From contig NZ_JASKMS010000007.1 of assembly GCF_030124145.1 (NCBI RefSeq), positions 248,001 through 312,000 on the forward strand: 64,000 bases of DNA. The letters are read 5' to 3'. Source of the DNA: Streptomyces sp. 378. GTDB taxonomy: Bacteria; Actinomycetota; Actinomycetes; Streptomycetales; Streptomycetaceae. Positions within the stretch are counted from its first letter, which is position 1. Each line of letters begins with the position of its first letter. The notes under the pieces were generated by a model. The model did not search any database. It was not told the origin of the DNA and saw nothing but the letters and a program-made list of their open reading frames with translations. This document shows positions 47,112 through 59,000 of this stretch, piece by piece. A program made the position numbers and the translations under genes.

Positions 47112-47280
47112 CCGGCCTCCCGCGCGCCGGGCCGCGGTACGGTGCCGTGCGCCCTGTCACAGCCCCCATGCCGATGCGGGCAGGAAGCACCCGGCATGGC
47201 ACCCTTAGACCTGCGCACGAGGCAACCACGGACAACGACCGGACACGGGTTCGACGAGCTTTCGACAAGGAGCAGGCACA

Positions 47281-48237
47281 GTGCAGCGCTGGCGTGGCTT
47301 GGAGGACATCCCCCAGGACTGGGGGCGCAGCGTCGTCACCATCGGCTCCTACGACGGAGTCCACCGCGGACACCAGCTGATCATCCGGCATGCGGTGGAC
47401 CGCGCCCGGGAACTGGGCGTGCCCGCCGTCGTCGTCACCTTCGACCCGCACCCCAGCGAGGTCGTCCGCCCCGGCAGCCACCCGCCGCTGCTCGCCCCGC
47501 ACCACCGCCGCGCCGAACTCATGGCCGGTCTGGGCGTGGACGCGGTGCTCATCCTCCCCTTCACGACCGAGTTCTCGAAGCTGTCCCCGGCCGACTTCGT
47601 CGTCAAGGTCCTGGTCGACAAGCTGCACGCCAAGGCGGTCGTCGAGGGCCCCAACTTCCGCTTCGGCCACAAGGCCGCCGGGAACGTGGAGTTCCTGTCC
47701 ACGCAGGGCAAGATCTACGACTTCGAGGTCGATGTCGTCGACCTGTTCGTGACCGGTGAGGCGGGCGGCGGCGAGCCGTTCTCCTCCACGCTGACGCGAC
47801 GGCTGGTCGCCGAGGGCGACCTCCAGGGCGCGGCGGAGATCCTGGGACGTCCGCACCGGGTCGAGGGCGTCGTCGTCCGAGGCGCGCAGCGCGGGCGCGA
47901 ACTGGGCTTCCCCACGGCCAATGTCGAGACCCTGCCGCACACGGCCGTCCCGGCCGACGGTGTGTACGCCGGCTGGCTGCACGCCCAGGGCGAAGTGATG
48001 CCGGCCGCGATCTCGGTGGGGACGAACCCGCAGTTCGAGGGGACCGAGCGCACGGTGGAGGCGTACGCCATCGACCGGGTGGGGCTCGATCTGTACGGGT
48101 TGCATGTCGCGGTCGACTTCCTGGCGTTCGTGCGGGGGCAGGCCAGGTTCGACACGCTGGACGCGCTTCTGGAGCAGATGGCCGAGGACGTCAAGCGCTG
48201 CCGGGAGCTGGTGGCGGCGGCCGAGCGGTCCGTCTAG
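47281..48237 (+). CDS. ribF: Bifunctional riboflavin kinase/FAD synthetase
   Basis: This 318-residue enzyme makes FMN and FAD from riboflavin. The nucleotidyl-transferase half has GSYDGVHRGHQ and TFDPHPSEV, and the C-terminal kinase domain has GRELGFPTANV and GTNPQFEG. GTG start after AAGGAGC. It follows truB and the protease-like gene, as is common in the genus. Confidence 0.95.
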   Translation: MQRWRGLEDIPQDWGRSVVTIGSYDGVHRGHQLIIRHAVDRARELGVPAVVVTFDPHPSEVVRPGSHPPLLAPHHRRAELMAGLGVDAVLILPFTTEFSKLSPADFVVKVLVDKLHAKAVVEGPNFRFGHKAAGNVEFLSTQGKIYDFEVDVVDLFVTGEAGGGEPFSSTLTRRLVAEGDLQGAAEILGRPHRVEGVVVRGAQRGRELGFPTANVETLPHTAVPADGVYAGWLHAQGEVMPAAISVGTNPQFEGTERTVEAYAIDRVGLDLYGLHVAVDFLAFVRGQARFDTLDALLEQMAEDVKRCRELVAAAERSV

Positions 48238-48271
48238 CGATCCCCGGCAGACCCGCCCGCGCGCGCTGCGC

Positions 48272-48946
48272 TCACGCTTCGTCCGGGTGGAGGGCGTCGA
48301 GGACGAGGGTGAGGCCGAAGACGAACTCGTCGGCGTAGTCGTAGCCGGGCTTGAGGACGTGTTCGGTGGCCAGTTCGGTGAGGTGGGGGTAGGTGTCGGC
48401 GGGCATGTCGCGCAGGATGGCGCCCGCGACCTCGTCCAGCTCGGCCGCGCCTCGGAACGGCAGGCTCAGCTCCTGGAGCACGAACCCGTACAGGTAGCTG
48501 TCGATCAGTGAGACGGCGTGCGCGGCCATGGAGACGGAGAACCCTCCGGCGCGCAGCGTGCCGATGACGGCGTCGTGATGGCGCAGGGTCGCCGGGCCGG
48601 GCCGGGAACGGGAGTCCATCAGGCCGACGGCCCAGGGGTGGCGCCTGAGGACGGCGCGGGCGGACTCCGCGCGGTGGCGCAGGGCACTCTTCCAGTCCGT
48701 GTCGCGCGGGGGCAGGTCGATCTCGCCGAACACCGCGTCCACCATGCCGTCCAGGATGTCCTCCCGGCCCGCGACGTGGTGGTAGAGCGACATCGCCTCG
48801 ACGCCCAGTGGTTCGGCGATGGCCCGCATGGTGAGGGCCGCCACCCCCTTCTCGTCCGCCACGGCCACGGCCGTGCGAACCACGCGCTCACGACTGAGCG
48901 GAGTGCGCCCCGAAGCCCCGCGCCGGCCCTTGTTTCCCTCGCGCAT
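48272..48946 (-). CDS. TetR-family transcriptional repressor
   Basis: The 224-residue regulator has an N-terminal helix-turn-helix ([22 protein letters not shown]) and a TetR_C-type helical sensor domain. It is divergent from an NAD(P)-binding oxidoreductase-like gene. Two matching dyads in the shared 108-base promoter region are probably its operators. The inducer cannot be inferred. It ends 35 bases from the convergent ribF gene. Confidence 0.9.
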   Translation of the reverse strand: MREGNKGRRGASGRTPLSRERVVRTAVAVADEKGVAALTMRAIAEPLGVEAMSLYHHVAGREDILDGMVDAVFGEIDLPPRDTDWKSALRHRAESARAVLRRHPWAVGLMDSRSRPGPATLRHHDAVIGTLRAGGFSVSMAAHAVSLIDSYLYGFVLQELSLPFRGAAELDEVAGAILRDMPADTYPHLTELATEHVLKPGYDYADEFVFGLTLVLDALHPDEA

Positions 48947-48989
48947 CCAGACCCCTCCCGCTCGCTTCCCCGTGCGCTCTCCTTGACCG

Positions 48990-49027
48990 CCTTACGGCAT
49001 AAGGCTACCTTGCCTTACAACATAAGG
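48990..49027. promoter_or_regulatory. Two TetR operators between divergent genes
   Basis: CCTTACGGCATAAGG (48990-49004) and CCTTACAACATAAGG (49013-49027) share the form CCTTA-N5-TAAGG and are 23 bp apart, about two helical turns. They lie 28 bases before the oxidoreductase start and 44 bases before the TetR start. Confidence 0.85.
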
Positions 49028-49054
49028 TTGACATTCCGGCGAAGGGGCTGCGCC

Positions 49055-49765
<711 letters not shown>

Positions 49766-49801
49766 CCGGCGACGCACCCGGGCACTGCGCTCGGCTTCGC
49801 T

Positions 49802-50803
49802 TCAGCGCGCCGCCCAGTGGCATGCGACCTGGGCCGTGCCGCCGCCGCCGAGGATCTCCGGATCCTGGCCGCGGCACGCGTCCGCGACACCCGCCCGTTC
49901 CGCCTCACCGCTCGCCAGCACCTGGCAGCGGGCATGGAAGCGGCACCCTGGCGGCACACGCGACGGGTCCGGGGGCTCCCCCGTGAGAACCACCGGGGCG
50001 CCGGGGGCCTCCGGGAGGACCGACAGCAGGGCCTGCGTGTAGGGGTGCCGAGGAGCCGTCAGCACCCGCTCCACCGGCCCCGTCTCCACGATCCGGCCCA
50101 GGTACATCACAGCGACCCGGTCGGCGATGTTCCACGCCAGGCCCAGATCGTGCGTGACGACCAGCGCGGACAGGCCCAGTTCGGCGCGCAGTCGCAGCAG
50201 CAGGGCGAGGATCTCACCGCGTACCGAGGCGTCCAGGGACGCCACCGGTTCGTCCGCGACGAGGAGTTCGGGTTCCAGGACGAGCGCGCCGGCGATGACG
50301 ACACGCTGGCGCTGCCCGCCGGACAGTTCGTGCGGGTAGCGCAGGAAGAAGCGCTCCGGGGGACGCAGACCGGCCCGGGACAGGGCCTCGGCGACCGCTG
50401 TGCGCTCGTCGCCGCCGTAGCCGTGGATGCGCAGGCCCTCGGCGACCGCGTCGTACACCGTGTGGCGGGGGTTGAGGGAGCCGCTCGGGTCCTGCAGGAC
50501 CAGCTGGACGCGTTTACGGTAGGCCTTGAGGGACCGGCCGGAGTAGTCCAGCGGGCGGCCGTCGAAGGTGACCCGGCCCGCCGTCGGCTCCACCAGTCCC
50601 AGCAGACTGCGGGCCAGGGTCGTCTTGCCGCAGCCGGACTCGCCGACCAGCGCGACGATCTCGCCGCGGCGGATGTCGAGGTCGACGCCGTCCACCGCGC
50701 GGGCCCGGGGGCCGCCGTGCCGGCCGGGGAAGGTGACGTGCAGGCCCTGGGCGCTCAGCAGCGGGGCCGTGGTGACCTCGGGGGCCGTGGGGGAGAGGGT
50801 CAT
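49802..50803 (-). CDS. Oligopeptide-type ABC importer ATPase, OppF/DppF-like
   Basis: This 333-residue ATPase has Walker [10 protein letters not shown], the signature LSGGQRQRV and Walker [13 protein letters not shown], then the H-loop VVTHDLG. A C-terminal oligopeptide domain (CRFHARCQ) is present. It is the last of five overlapping minus-strand genes. Its ATG overlaps the preceding ATPase stop. Confidence 0.92.
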   Translation of the reverse strand: MTLSPTAPEVTTAPLLSAQGLHVTFPGRHGGPRARAVDGVDLDIRRGEIVALVGESGCGKTTLARSLLGLVEPTAGRVTFDGRPLDYSGRSLKAYRKRVQLVLQDPSGSLNPRHTVYDAVAEGLRIHGYGGDERTAVAEALSRAGLRPPERFFLRYPHELSGGQRQRVVIAGALVLEPELLVADEPVASLDASVRGEILALLLRLRAELGLSALVVTHDLGLAWNIADRVAVMYLGRIVETGPVERVLTAPRHPYTQALLSVLPEAPGAPVVLTGEPPDPSRVPPGCRFHARCQVLASGEAERAGVADACRGQDPEILGGGGTAQVACHWAAR

Positions 50804-51912
50804 GGCGTGCTGGGCCTCGCTTCCTCCAGGGCTTCCGGCTCCTCGGCCGCCCGCTCATCCCGGGCCGCGGGATCCGGGACAGCCTCCCGGGCCGCCGGAT
50901 CCCGGACCGCCTCCCGGGACTCCGGTTCCGTCGCCGTCCGCGCCTCGACGGCCGCCGCGCCCGACGGGCCGACCAGCACGCACGCCGCCCGCCGCTCCTC
51001 TCCCGCCGCGCGCAGCGCCGGATCCTCCTCGGCGCAGGACTCCAGCGCCACCGGGCACCGGGGATGGAACGTGCAGCCGGACGGCAGCGCAGCCGGGTCC
51101 GGTGGGTCACCCGCCAGCCCCCGCGGCGCGAACCGGGACGCCGGGTCGCCGATGCGCGGGAACGCGGCGGAGAGCGCCTCGGCGTACGGGTGCCGGGCGT
51201 TCTCGTACACCTGGGCGGCCGGGCCCTCCTCGACCACCCGGCCCGCGTACATCACCGCGAGCCGGTCGCAGGTGTCGGCGAGGACCGCCAGGTCGTGGCT
51301 GATCATGACGAGGCCGAGGTCCTGGTCCGCGACCAGCTCCTCGATGAGCCGGAGGATCTGGGCCTGGATCATCACGTCCAGGGCGGTGGTCGGCTCGTCG
51401 GCGATGACCAGCCGGGGGGCGCAGGCCAGCGCCATGGCGATCATGACGCGCTGGCGCTGTCCGCCGGACAACTCGTGCGGGTAGGCGTCCGCGCGGGCCG
51501 CCGGCAGCCCCACCTGCTCCAGCAACTCGCCGGTCTTCCTCTTCGCCCCGGCGGCGGTGGCCTTCCTGTGCAGCAGAATCGGCTCGGCGATCTGGTCGCC
51601 GACGCGGTGCACGGCGTTCAGGGAGTGCATCGCGCCCTGGAAGACGATGGAGGCCCCGGCCCAGCGGACCGCCCGGACCCGGCCCCACTTCATGGTCAGC
51701 ACGTCCTCGCCGTCGAGGAGCACCTCCCCGGTGATCCGGGCGCCCGCCGGCAGCAGCCGCAGCAGGGCCAGCGCCAGCGTGGACTTGCCGCAGCCGGACT
51801 CCCCGGCGAGGCCGAGCTTGTGGCCCGCCTCCAGGCGCAGGTCCACCCCGCGCACGGCGGCCACCCCGCCGGCGTACGTCACGGTCAGGTTCCTGACGTC
51901 GAGCAGACTCAA
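50800..51912 (-). CDS. Oligopeptide-type ABC importer ATPase, OppD/DppD-like
   Basis: This 370-residue ATPase has [18 protein letters not shown] and [12 protein letters not shown], plus the C-terminal [10 protein letters not shown] region. A low-complexity tail of ~60 residues rich in Pro, Glu and Arg follows. No ATG or GTG precedes the conserved start [13 protein letters not shown], so I place the start at TTG 51912, which overlaps the permease stop as TTGA. The two ATPases probably form a heterodimer. Confidence 0.88.
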   Translation of the reverse strand: MSLLDVRNLTVTYAGGVAAVRGVDLRLEAGHKLGLAGESGCGKSTLALALLRLLPAGARITGEVLLDGEDVLTMKWGRVRAVRWAGASIVFQGAMHSLNAVHRVGDQIAEPILLHRKATAAGAKRKTGELLEQVGLPAARADAYPHELSGGQRQRVMIAMALACAPRLVIADEPTTALDVMIQAQILRLIEELVADQDLGLVMISHDLAVLADTCDRLAVMYAGRVVEEGPAAQVYENARHPYAEALSAAFPRIGDPASRFAPRGLAGDPPDPAALPSGCTFHPRCPVALESCAEEDPALRAAGEERRAACVLVGPSGAAAVEARTATEPESREAVRDPAAREAVPDPAARDERAAEEPEALEEARPSTP

Positions 51913-52823
51913 CGCGACACCCCCAGCCTGGGGTTGAGGACGGACTCCACGGCTCGGCCGCACAGCGTGAACGCCAGCGCCACCACGGCGATGGCGAGGC
52001 CCGGCGGCACCAGGTACCACCAGTCCCCGGCACTGACCGCGCCCGCCTCCCGCGCGTCCTGGAGCAGCCCGCCCCACGACACGACCGTCGGGTCGCCCAG
52101 GCCGAGGAAGGCGAGGGTCGCCTCGGCGAGGATGGCCGAGGAGATGATCAACGTCGTCTGGGCCAGCACCAGCGGCATCACGTTGGGCAGGACGTGCCGG
52201 GACATGATGTGCCGGTGGCCGCCGCCGAGCGCCCTCGCCCGCTCGATGTACGGCCGGGTCTCCACGGCGAGGGTCTGGGCGCGCACCAGCCGGGCCGTGG
52301 TCGGCCAGGTCGTCACGCCGATCGCGACGACCGTCGTGGTCAGCGAGCGGGACATCACGGTCGCCAGGGCGATCGCCAGCACCAGCGTCGGCATGACCAG
52401 GAACCAGTCGGTGATCCGCATCATCACCGTCGCGTACCAGCCCTTGAAGTGCCCCGCCGTCACCCCGATCAGGGTGCCGATCGACACCGACAGCACGGCG
52501 GCGAGCAGCCCGACCAGCAGCGACACCCGCGAGCCCCAGATCACCAGGCACAGCAGGTCCCGCCCGAACTGGTCGGTGCCGAGGGGGAACTCGACGCTCG
52601 GGCTCTGCATCGGACGCCCCGGCGCGGTGGTCACGCTGCTCACGTCGGAGCCCAAGAACAGCGGTGCGAACAGCGCCAGCAGCGCGCACAGCGACAGCAC
52701 GGTCAAGCCGTACAGCCCTGCCCGCTCGGAGCGGTACCGCCGCCAGAAGCGGGTGACGGACGCCCGTCGTCGCCGCCGGGCGAGGGCGCGCGGGCTCGGG
52801 GCCGTATCGGTCGTCGTCGTCAT
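51909..52823 (-). CDS. Oligopeptide-type ABC permease, DppC-like
   Basis: The 304-residue permease has five to six membrane segments, the DppC-type start (YRSERAGLYGLTVLSL), the PLGTDQFGRDLL motif and the EAA-like loop ERARALGGGHRHIMSRHVLPN. The ATG at 52823 overlaps the DppB-like stop. It pairs with that permease to form the channel. Confidence 0.92.
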   Translation of the reverse strand: MTTTTDTAPSPRALARRRRRASVTRFWRRYRSERAGLYGLTVLSLCALLALFAPLFLGSDVSSVTTAPGRPMQSPSVEFPLGTDQFGRDLLCLVIWGSRVSLLVGLLAAVLSVSIGTLIGVTAGHFKGWYATVMMRITDWFLVMPTLVLAIALATVMSRSLTTTVVAIGVTTWPTTARLVRAQTLAVETRPYIERARALGGGHRHIMSRHVLPNVMPLVLAQTTLIISSAILAEATLAFLGLGDPTVVSWGGLLQDAREAGAVSAGDWWYLVPPGLAIAVVALAFTLCGRAVESVLNPRLGVSR

Positions 52824-53869
52824 CGGGCCACCCGGGGGTCCAGCAGCGGATAGACCAGGTCGGCGAGGGTGTTCATCAGGATCACCGCGGCGGCGAACAC
52901 GAAGAACAGGCCCTGGACGAGGGGCAGATCGGGCACACTCAGCGCCTGGTAGAACAGCCCGCCGAGACCGGGCCAGGAGAACACCGTCTCCACGAGGATC
53001 ACGCCCGCCACCGTCCGGCCGAGGTTGATGAAGATCAGCGTCACGGTCGGCAGCAGCGCGTTCGGCACGGCGTGCCGGCGGCGCACGAGGTCGTCGCGCA
53101 ACCCCTTGGCCCGTGCGGTCGTCAGATAGTCGCTGCCCATCTCGTCCAGCAGCGCCGACCGCGTGACCAGCAGCGTCTGCCCGTACTCCACGGCCACCAG
53201 CGTCACCACCGGCAGCACCAGATGGTGCGCCACGTCGAGGACGTACGCGAAGCCTTCCTCGCCGCCCGACTCCATGCCGCCGGTCGGGAACATGCCGGGC
53301 AGCGGGCCGATGCCCACCGACAGCACGATGATCAGCAGCAGTCCCAGCCAGAAGGACGGGATGGAGTACAGCGTCAGTGCGAGGCCCGTGTTGACGCGGT
53401 CGCCGAGTTTGCCGTGCCGCCAGGCCGACCGGGTGCCGAGGAGGATGCCCAGCGCCGTGTAGAGGACGAACGCGGTCCCGGTGAGCAGCAGGGTGTTCGG
53501 CAGCGCCTCGGTGATCTTGTCGACGACGGGGGCGCGGAACTGGTACGACGTGCCGAAGTCGCCCGTGAGGGCCTTGCCGCAGTAGTCGGTGAACTGCCGC
53601 CACAACGGCAGGTCGAGCCCGAACTCCTCCCGATAGGCGGCCAGCTGCTCCGCCGACACCTGACGGCCGCCGGTCATGGTCTTCACCGGATCGCCGGGGA
53701 TCAGCCGGAAGAGGAAGAAGCTGGTCACGAGCACGGCCAGCAGCGACACGGCGGCACCGGCCACCTTGCCCGCCAGGTACCGCGGGTACGCGGAGCCCTT
53801 GCGTACCCGCGGCCCTGCGGCCGTCTGCTGCTTGTCCTCGACCAGCGCGGGGGTCGCGTCACCGGTCAT
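52820..53869 (-). CDS. Oligopeptide-type ABC permease, DppB-like
   Basis: This 349-residue permease has a large external loop and the pattern FRLIPGDPV...LGLDLPLWRQF typical of the DppB family, together with TARAKGLRDDLVRRRHAVPNA as the EAA loop. It begins 18 bases after the binding-protein stop and runs into the DppC-like gene with a 4-base overlap. Confidence 0.92.
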   Translation of the reverse strand: MTGDATPALVEDKQQTAAGPRVRKGSAYPRYLAGKVAGAAVSLLAVLVTSFFLFRLIPGDPVKTMTGGRQVSAEQLAAYREEFGLDLPLWRQFTDYCGKALTGDFGTSYQFRAPVVDKITEALPNTLLLTGTAFVLYTALGILLGTRSAWRHGKLGDRVNTGLALTLYSIPSFWLGLLLIIVLSVGIGPLPGMFPTGGMESGGEEGFAYVLDVAHHLVLPVVTLVAVEYGQTLLVTRSALLDEMGSDYLTTARAKGLRDDLVRRRHAVPNALLPTVTLIFINLGRTVAGVILVETVFSWPGLGGLFYQALSVPDLPLVQGLFFVFAAAVILMNTLADLVYPLLDPRVAR

Positions 53870-53887
53870 GAGTAGCCGCTCGCCGCC

Positions 53888-55741
53888 CTACTCGCGTTCC
53901 TCGGCGGTGGCCCGCCGCCGCATCGCCGCGAGGACACCGAGCCCGGCCAGGACCACGACACCCGCGGTGATGCCGACCACGACCCCGGTGGACGACGCGG
54001 TGTCGGAGGAACCGCCGGAGTCCGCGGGGACCGCCGACCACCAGCTCCAGTAGCCGTCCTGGCCGTAGATGTTGCCCGCCTTCGCCGGCATGGTCGTGAT
54101 CGACTTGATCTGGTCCGTCCGGAAGGCCTCGACCGCGTTCGGATACGCCATGACGTTCATGTACCCGAGGTCGTACAGCCGCGACTCCATCTGCTTGACG
54201 ATGTCCGCCCGTTTGGCGGGGTCGTACTCGGCGAGCTGCCGGGCGTAGAGCTCGTCGTACTTCTTGTCGCAGATGAAGTTGTCCGTCGCGCCCGTGTCCT
54301 TCGGGGTCGCCGGGAGCGCGCCGCAGGTGTGGATGGACAGCACGAAGTCCGGATCGGGGTTGACCGACCAGCCGTCGAACGCCAGGTCGTACCTGCCGGC
54401 CAGCCAGGGGTCCGTCACGTTGTCCAGGCAGTTGAGCCGGACGCCGATGCCGAGCTCGCCCCACCACTCCTGGAGGTACTTGCCGACCGCCTTGTCGTTG
54501 GGGTCGGTGGCGTGGCACAGCACGCGGTAGGTGATCGGCTTGCCGTCCTTGCCGACGCGCTTGCCGTCGCCGTTCTTCTTGTACCCCGCCCGGTCGAGCA
54601 GCCGGGCGGCCTCGGCCGGGTCGTACGCCAGCTTCTGGCTCGCGGAGGGCTTCCAGAAGTAGTCCTGGAAACGCGGCGGGATGTAGCCCTCGCCCTCGAC
54701 GGCGTGGCCCCGGAACACCTTGTCGATGATGGCCCCTCGGTCGACGGCCCGGAACAGGGCGTTGCGCACCCGCTGGTCCAGCAGGGACGGGTGGCCGTCG
54801 CCGAACTTCTCGCCGTTCTTCGCCTTCGCACCCGGGTTGGTGGCCAGGGCGTAGAAGCGGCGGCCGGGGGCGTCGTTGACCTGGATGTCGTCCGCGCCCT
54901 TCAACGACTCCGCCTGAGCGGGCGTCAGGGACGGGGACCCGGCGACGAAGGACACCTCGCCCTTGCGCAGCGCCGACACGGCCGCGTCCTGGTCCTTGTA
55001 GTAGCGGAAGACCAGCTCGTCGAACTTCGGCGCCCCGCGCCAGAAGCCCTTGTTGGCCTTGAGCCGGACATAGCTGTCGGCCTTGTATCCGCTCAGCACG
55101 AACGGCCCGTTCCCCACCACGGGGAAGCTCTTGTCGTTGTTGAACTGGGAGAAGTCCGAGACCTTCTCCCACACGTGCTTCGGCACGATCGGCACGTCCA
55201 GCGCGGCCATCGTGGCCTGCGGCTTCTTCAGCTCGATGACCAGTTCGGTGGGGCTCGGGGCGCTCACCTTGCGGAAGTTCCCGACGTAGCTGCCGTTCGC
55301 CGTGGCCGCGCCGGTGTCGGTCATCATCTTGGTGAACGTCCAGGCCGCGTCCTCGGCGGTGGCCTGCTGCCCGTCCGACCACTTGGAGTTGTCGCGGATC
55401 GTGTAGGTCCAGGTCAGCTTGTCCGCCGAGGGCTCCCACTTGGTGGCCAGGCCCGGGATGGCGTGGTTGTCCTTGGGGTCGTAGTTGGTCAGGTACTCGT
55501 ACATGAGCCGGTGGATGCTCGTGCTGAGCAGCCGGACCGCGAGGAACGGGCTGAGCGAGTCCACGCTCTGCGCCACCGCGACGGTCAGCACCTTCTTGCC
55601 GTCGTCGGCCGCCCGGGCCCGCTGGGGCGCCGGGTCGAGGGGGGTCGCGAGGCCGGCGGTGAGGGTGAGCGCGGCCGCCCCGGCCAGGGCGACGAGCCGG
55701 AGGCCGTGCGGGAGGCTGCGTTTCTGATCGTTCGTGCCCAT
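53888..55741 (-). CDS. Oligopeptide-type solute-binding protein with C-terminal membrane anchor
   Basis: The 617-residue family-5 binding protein has a Sec signal peptide ending near RARA (residue ~46) and the SBP_5 core (LTWTYTIRDNSKWSDGQQATAEDAAWTF). It has no lipobox cysteine. Instead a serine-rich linker is followed by a hydrophobic helix (GVVVGITAGVVVLAGLGVLAAM) and arginines at the C-terminus, so it is tethered by a membrane segment. The ATG at 55741 follows GAGG. It heads the five-gene importer operon. The ligand, a peptide or another compound, is unknown. Confidence 0.9.
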   Translation of the reverse strand: MGTNDQKRSLPHGLRLVALAGAAALTLTAGLATPLDPAPQRARAADDGKKVLTVAVAQSVDSLSPFLAVRLLSTSIHRLMYEYLTNYDPKDNHAIPGLATKWEPSADKLTWTYTIRDNSKWSDGQQATAEDAAWTFTKMMTDTGAATANGSYVGNFRKVSAPSPTELVIELKKPQATMAALDVPIVPKHVWEKVSDFSQFNNDKSFPVVGNGPFVLSGYKADSYVRLKANKGFWRGAPKFDELVFRYYKDQDAAVSALRKGEVSFVAGSPSLTPAQAESLKGADDIQVNDAPGRRFYALATNPGAKAKNGEKFGDGHPSLLDQRVRNALFRAVDRGAIIDKVFRGHAVEGEGYIPPRFQDYFWKPSASQKLAYDPAEAARLLDRAGYKKNGDGKRVGKDGKPITYRVLCHATDPNDKAVGKYLQEWWGELGIGVRLNCLDNVTDPWLAGRYDLAFDGWSVNPDPDFVLSIHTCGALPATPKDTGATDNFICDKKYDELYARQLAEYDPAKRADIVKQMESRLYDLGYMNVMAYPNAVEAFRTDQIKSITTMPAKAGNIYGQDGYWSWWSAVPADSGGSSDTASSTGVVVGITAGVVVLAGLGVLAAMRRRATAEERE

Positions 55742-56000
55742 GGTCGGACCTCGCGTCATCGCTCGGACGGGAAGGACGGGTTGATCAGGTGTCAGATGCG
55801 TGCTGTGTGTGTACCAGCGGCCGTCTCCACCCGTCAACGGCGTGTTCACCCCTTGTGGCCTGCGGAAATAACGAATTGGCGAGCTTTTCGCACCCATTGG
55901 TCGAGACCACTGACGCGCCCCTGGCCAGGGCGTGGCAACGGAATTCACCCCTGAACGCGCCAAGGCCCGCGCCGAGTCGGAACGGCGCGGGCCGGGCGGG

Positions 56001-56026
56001 GATCGGCCCCTCGAAAGGGGCCGATC
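56001..56026 (-). terminator. Terminator after EspI-like gene
   Basis: GATCGGCCCC pairs with GGGGCCGATC around TCGAAA, 11 bases beyond the minus-strand stop at 56038. The 296 bases between the two minus-strand genes also hold the promoter of the binding-protein gene, whose boxes I could not fix. Confidence 0.75.
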
Positions 56027-56037
56027 GGGTGAGGCGA

Positions 56038-59000
56038 TTACTGCGTCGGAGGCGGGGGCGGCGGCGTCTGCCCGTCGGGCTGGGCCGGGTGGCCGGGCTG
56101 CGGGTAGCCGTAGCCCGGCTGCGGGGGAGCGGCCGGGGGCTGACCGGGCTGGGGATACGGCTGCCCGGGGTGGGCCGCCGGCTGCCCGGGCTGCGGACCC
56201 GGCTGCCCTGGCTGCCCTGGCTGCCCCGGCTGTCCCGGTTGGCCAGGCTGCGGGTAGGGCGGCTGGCCGGGCTGCGGGTACGGCTGACCGGGCTGGGCCG
56301 GGGGCTGACCCTGCTGCGGATAGGGCTGGCCGGGCTGCGGATACGGCTGGCCGGGCTGCGGGTATGGCTGACCGGGCTGGGCCGGGGGCTGACCCTGCTG
56401 CGGATAGGGCTGGCCCGGCTGGGCATACGGCTGACCGGGCTGCGGCTGCTGCGGGTACGGGCCCGGCTGGCCGGGGACCTGCTGACCGGGTGCCGGGTGC
56501 TGGGGCCCGGGGTACGGAGGCTGCTGGCCCGGCTGGGCGTAGGGCTGGCCGGGCATGGCATGGCCGGGCAGCGGCGGGGCCGCGACCGGCGGCGGGTTGC
56601 CGTCGGAGGTCCACAGGCCGTGCGACTGCTGATGCCGGACGAAGTCCTCGGCGACCATCGCCGCGAGGTTGAAGTACGCCTCCCGCACCTTGGGCCGCAT
56701 CATGTCGAGGTCGACCTCGGCACCGGCGGCGAGGTGCTCGTCGAACGGCACCACGATGACGCCGCGGCAACGCGTCTCGAAGTGCGTCACGATGTCCTCG
56801 ACCTTGATCATCTTGCCGGTCTCGCGCACTCCGGAGATGACGGTGATGGACCGCGAGACGAGGTCGGCGTACCCGTGCGCGGACAGCCAGTCCAGGGTGG
56901 TGCTGGCACTGCTCGCACCGTCCACGGACGGCGTCGAGATGATGATGAGCTGGTCGGCCAGGTCGAGCACACCGCGCATGGCACTGTAGAGCAGACCGGT
57001 ACCGGAGTCGGTGAGGATCACCGGGTACTGCTTGCCCAGCACGTCGATCGCGCGCCGGTAGTCCTCGTCGTTGAAGGTCGTGGACACGGCCGGGTCGACG
57101 TCGTTGGCGATGATCTCCAGACCCGAGGAGGCCTGCGAGGTGAACCGCCGGATGTCCATGTACGAGTTGAGGTACGGGATCGCCTGGACGAGATCACGGA
57201 TGGTGGCCCCGGTCTCCCGCCGCACCCGGCGCCCGAGGGTGCCCGCGTCCGGGTTGGCGTCGATCGCGAGGATCTTGTCCTGCCGCTCGGTGGCCAGCGT
57301 GGAGCCGAGCGCGGTGGTCGTGGTCGTCTTGCCGACGCCGCCCTTGAGGCTGATCACGGCGATCCGGTAGCAGGACAGCACCGGCGTGCGGATCAGGTCC
57401 AGCTTCCGCTGCCGCTCGGCCTCCTCCTTCTTCCCGCCGATCTTGAATCGACCACCACCGGCCACCGGACGGCTGCTCTTCGCCTTCTGCTTCTTGCTGT
57501 TGAGCAGCCGGTCGGACGACAGCTCCACGGCGGCGGTGTAGCCGAGCGGCGCGGCCCCGGGGTTGGTGGGCTGCCGCTGGTCGTGTCGCATCGGCTGCGG
57601 CCAGGCGGCACCGGTACGGGGGTCCACGGGCTGCTGGGACTGTCCGGGGTACGGCTGCCCGGGCTGACCCGGATGGGCCGGCTGCCCCGGCTGCTGCTCA
57701 TGCTGCCCGGCATGCGGAGGCTGGGCCCCGGGCTGCGGCTGGGCCTGGGGCTGCTGGCCGGGCGGCTGGGGGAAGCCGTAACCGCCCTGGGCGTGGGGCG
57801 TGCCCGGCTGCGGGAAGCCGTAGCCGTCCTGCGGGGTCGGCGTCGGTCCGGCGGGCTGCTGGGCCGGGGGCTGCTGCTGTGCTGCCGGGGCCGGGACGCT
57901 CTGTTCCGGGAAGCCGTAGCCGCCCTGCGGGGGAGGCAGGGGCGGGCCGTCCGGCTGCTGGGCCGGTGCCGGGGGCTGTGCCGCCTGTGCAGGGGCGCCG
58001 GGGTGGGGGAAGCCGTAGCCGCCCTGGGCGTTCGGCGCGGCCGGGGGCTGGGCTCCCGGGTGCGGGAAGCCGTAAGCGGGCTGCGGTGCGGGCTGGGCGG
58101 GCGGCTGGTTCCACGCGGCAGGCGCGGGCTGCGGCGCCTGCGGCTGGAAGGGCGGCTGCTGAGCCGGTACCGGCGGCTCCGGCGGCACCGGCTGCTGCTG
58201 CCCCTGCGCCGCCATCGGCTGCGCGGGCACGCTCGGGGCCGCGGGCTGGGCCTGCGGCTGTTGCTGCGGCTGTGCGGGCCAGTGGCTCGCGGGCGCCGGG
58301 GCGGCCGGCTGGTACGACGGCGGCAGCGGCGGCACGCCCTGCGGGGCCGGGGGAGCCCAGGCCGGCTGGGCGTCGCCCGTCCCCGGTCCGGCGGCATCCT
58401 CGTGAACGCTGTCCTGGGGAACGCTGTCGACGGGCTCGGCATCCGAGGGCTGGGCGTCGGAGGGCACCGCGTCGGCGGGCTCGGCGCTCACAGGCTCGGC
58501 GTCCGCGAGAGGAGCGCCGGAAGCCTGCGAGTCGACAGGCTCCGCAGTAGCCGCGCCCGCGTCCTCGCTCTCCTGGGGCTGGGGCTGGGGCCGGGGCTGG
58601 TGCTCGGCTTCGGCCGGTACGGCGTCCAGGGGCTCGTCTGCCTTCGGCCGAGCGTCCTCAGGGTCGGCCTCCTCGGACCCGGTGCCCTCCGCCCCGGTGT
58701 CGTCGGGCGCGGAGTCCTGGACATCGGCTTCTTCGGACGGGGTGTCCTCGGACGCTGCGACCTGCGGCTCGGGGAGACCGGATGCCACGTCCTCGGCTTC
58801 CGACCGCGTGCTGGCCGACTCGGACTCCTCGGCCGGCGGCACGTCGGCGAACGCGTCCGCGTCCAGCGCGTACTCCGAGACCGTGTCGGAGGTGTCGTCC
58901 TCCGCCTCATCGGTACGGGTACCGCTGTCGGCCCCGTCGGCGTCCTTGCTCTCGGTGTCACCGTCGCCAACTACGCCCGGCACCTCGGGGGCGTCGGCCG

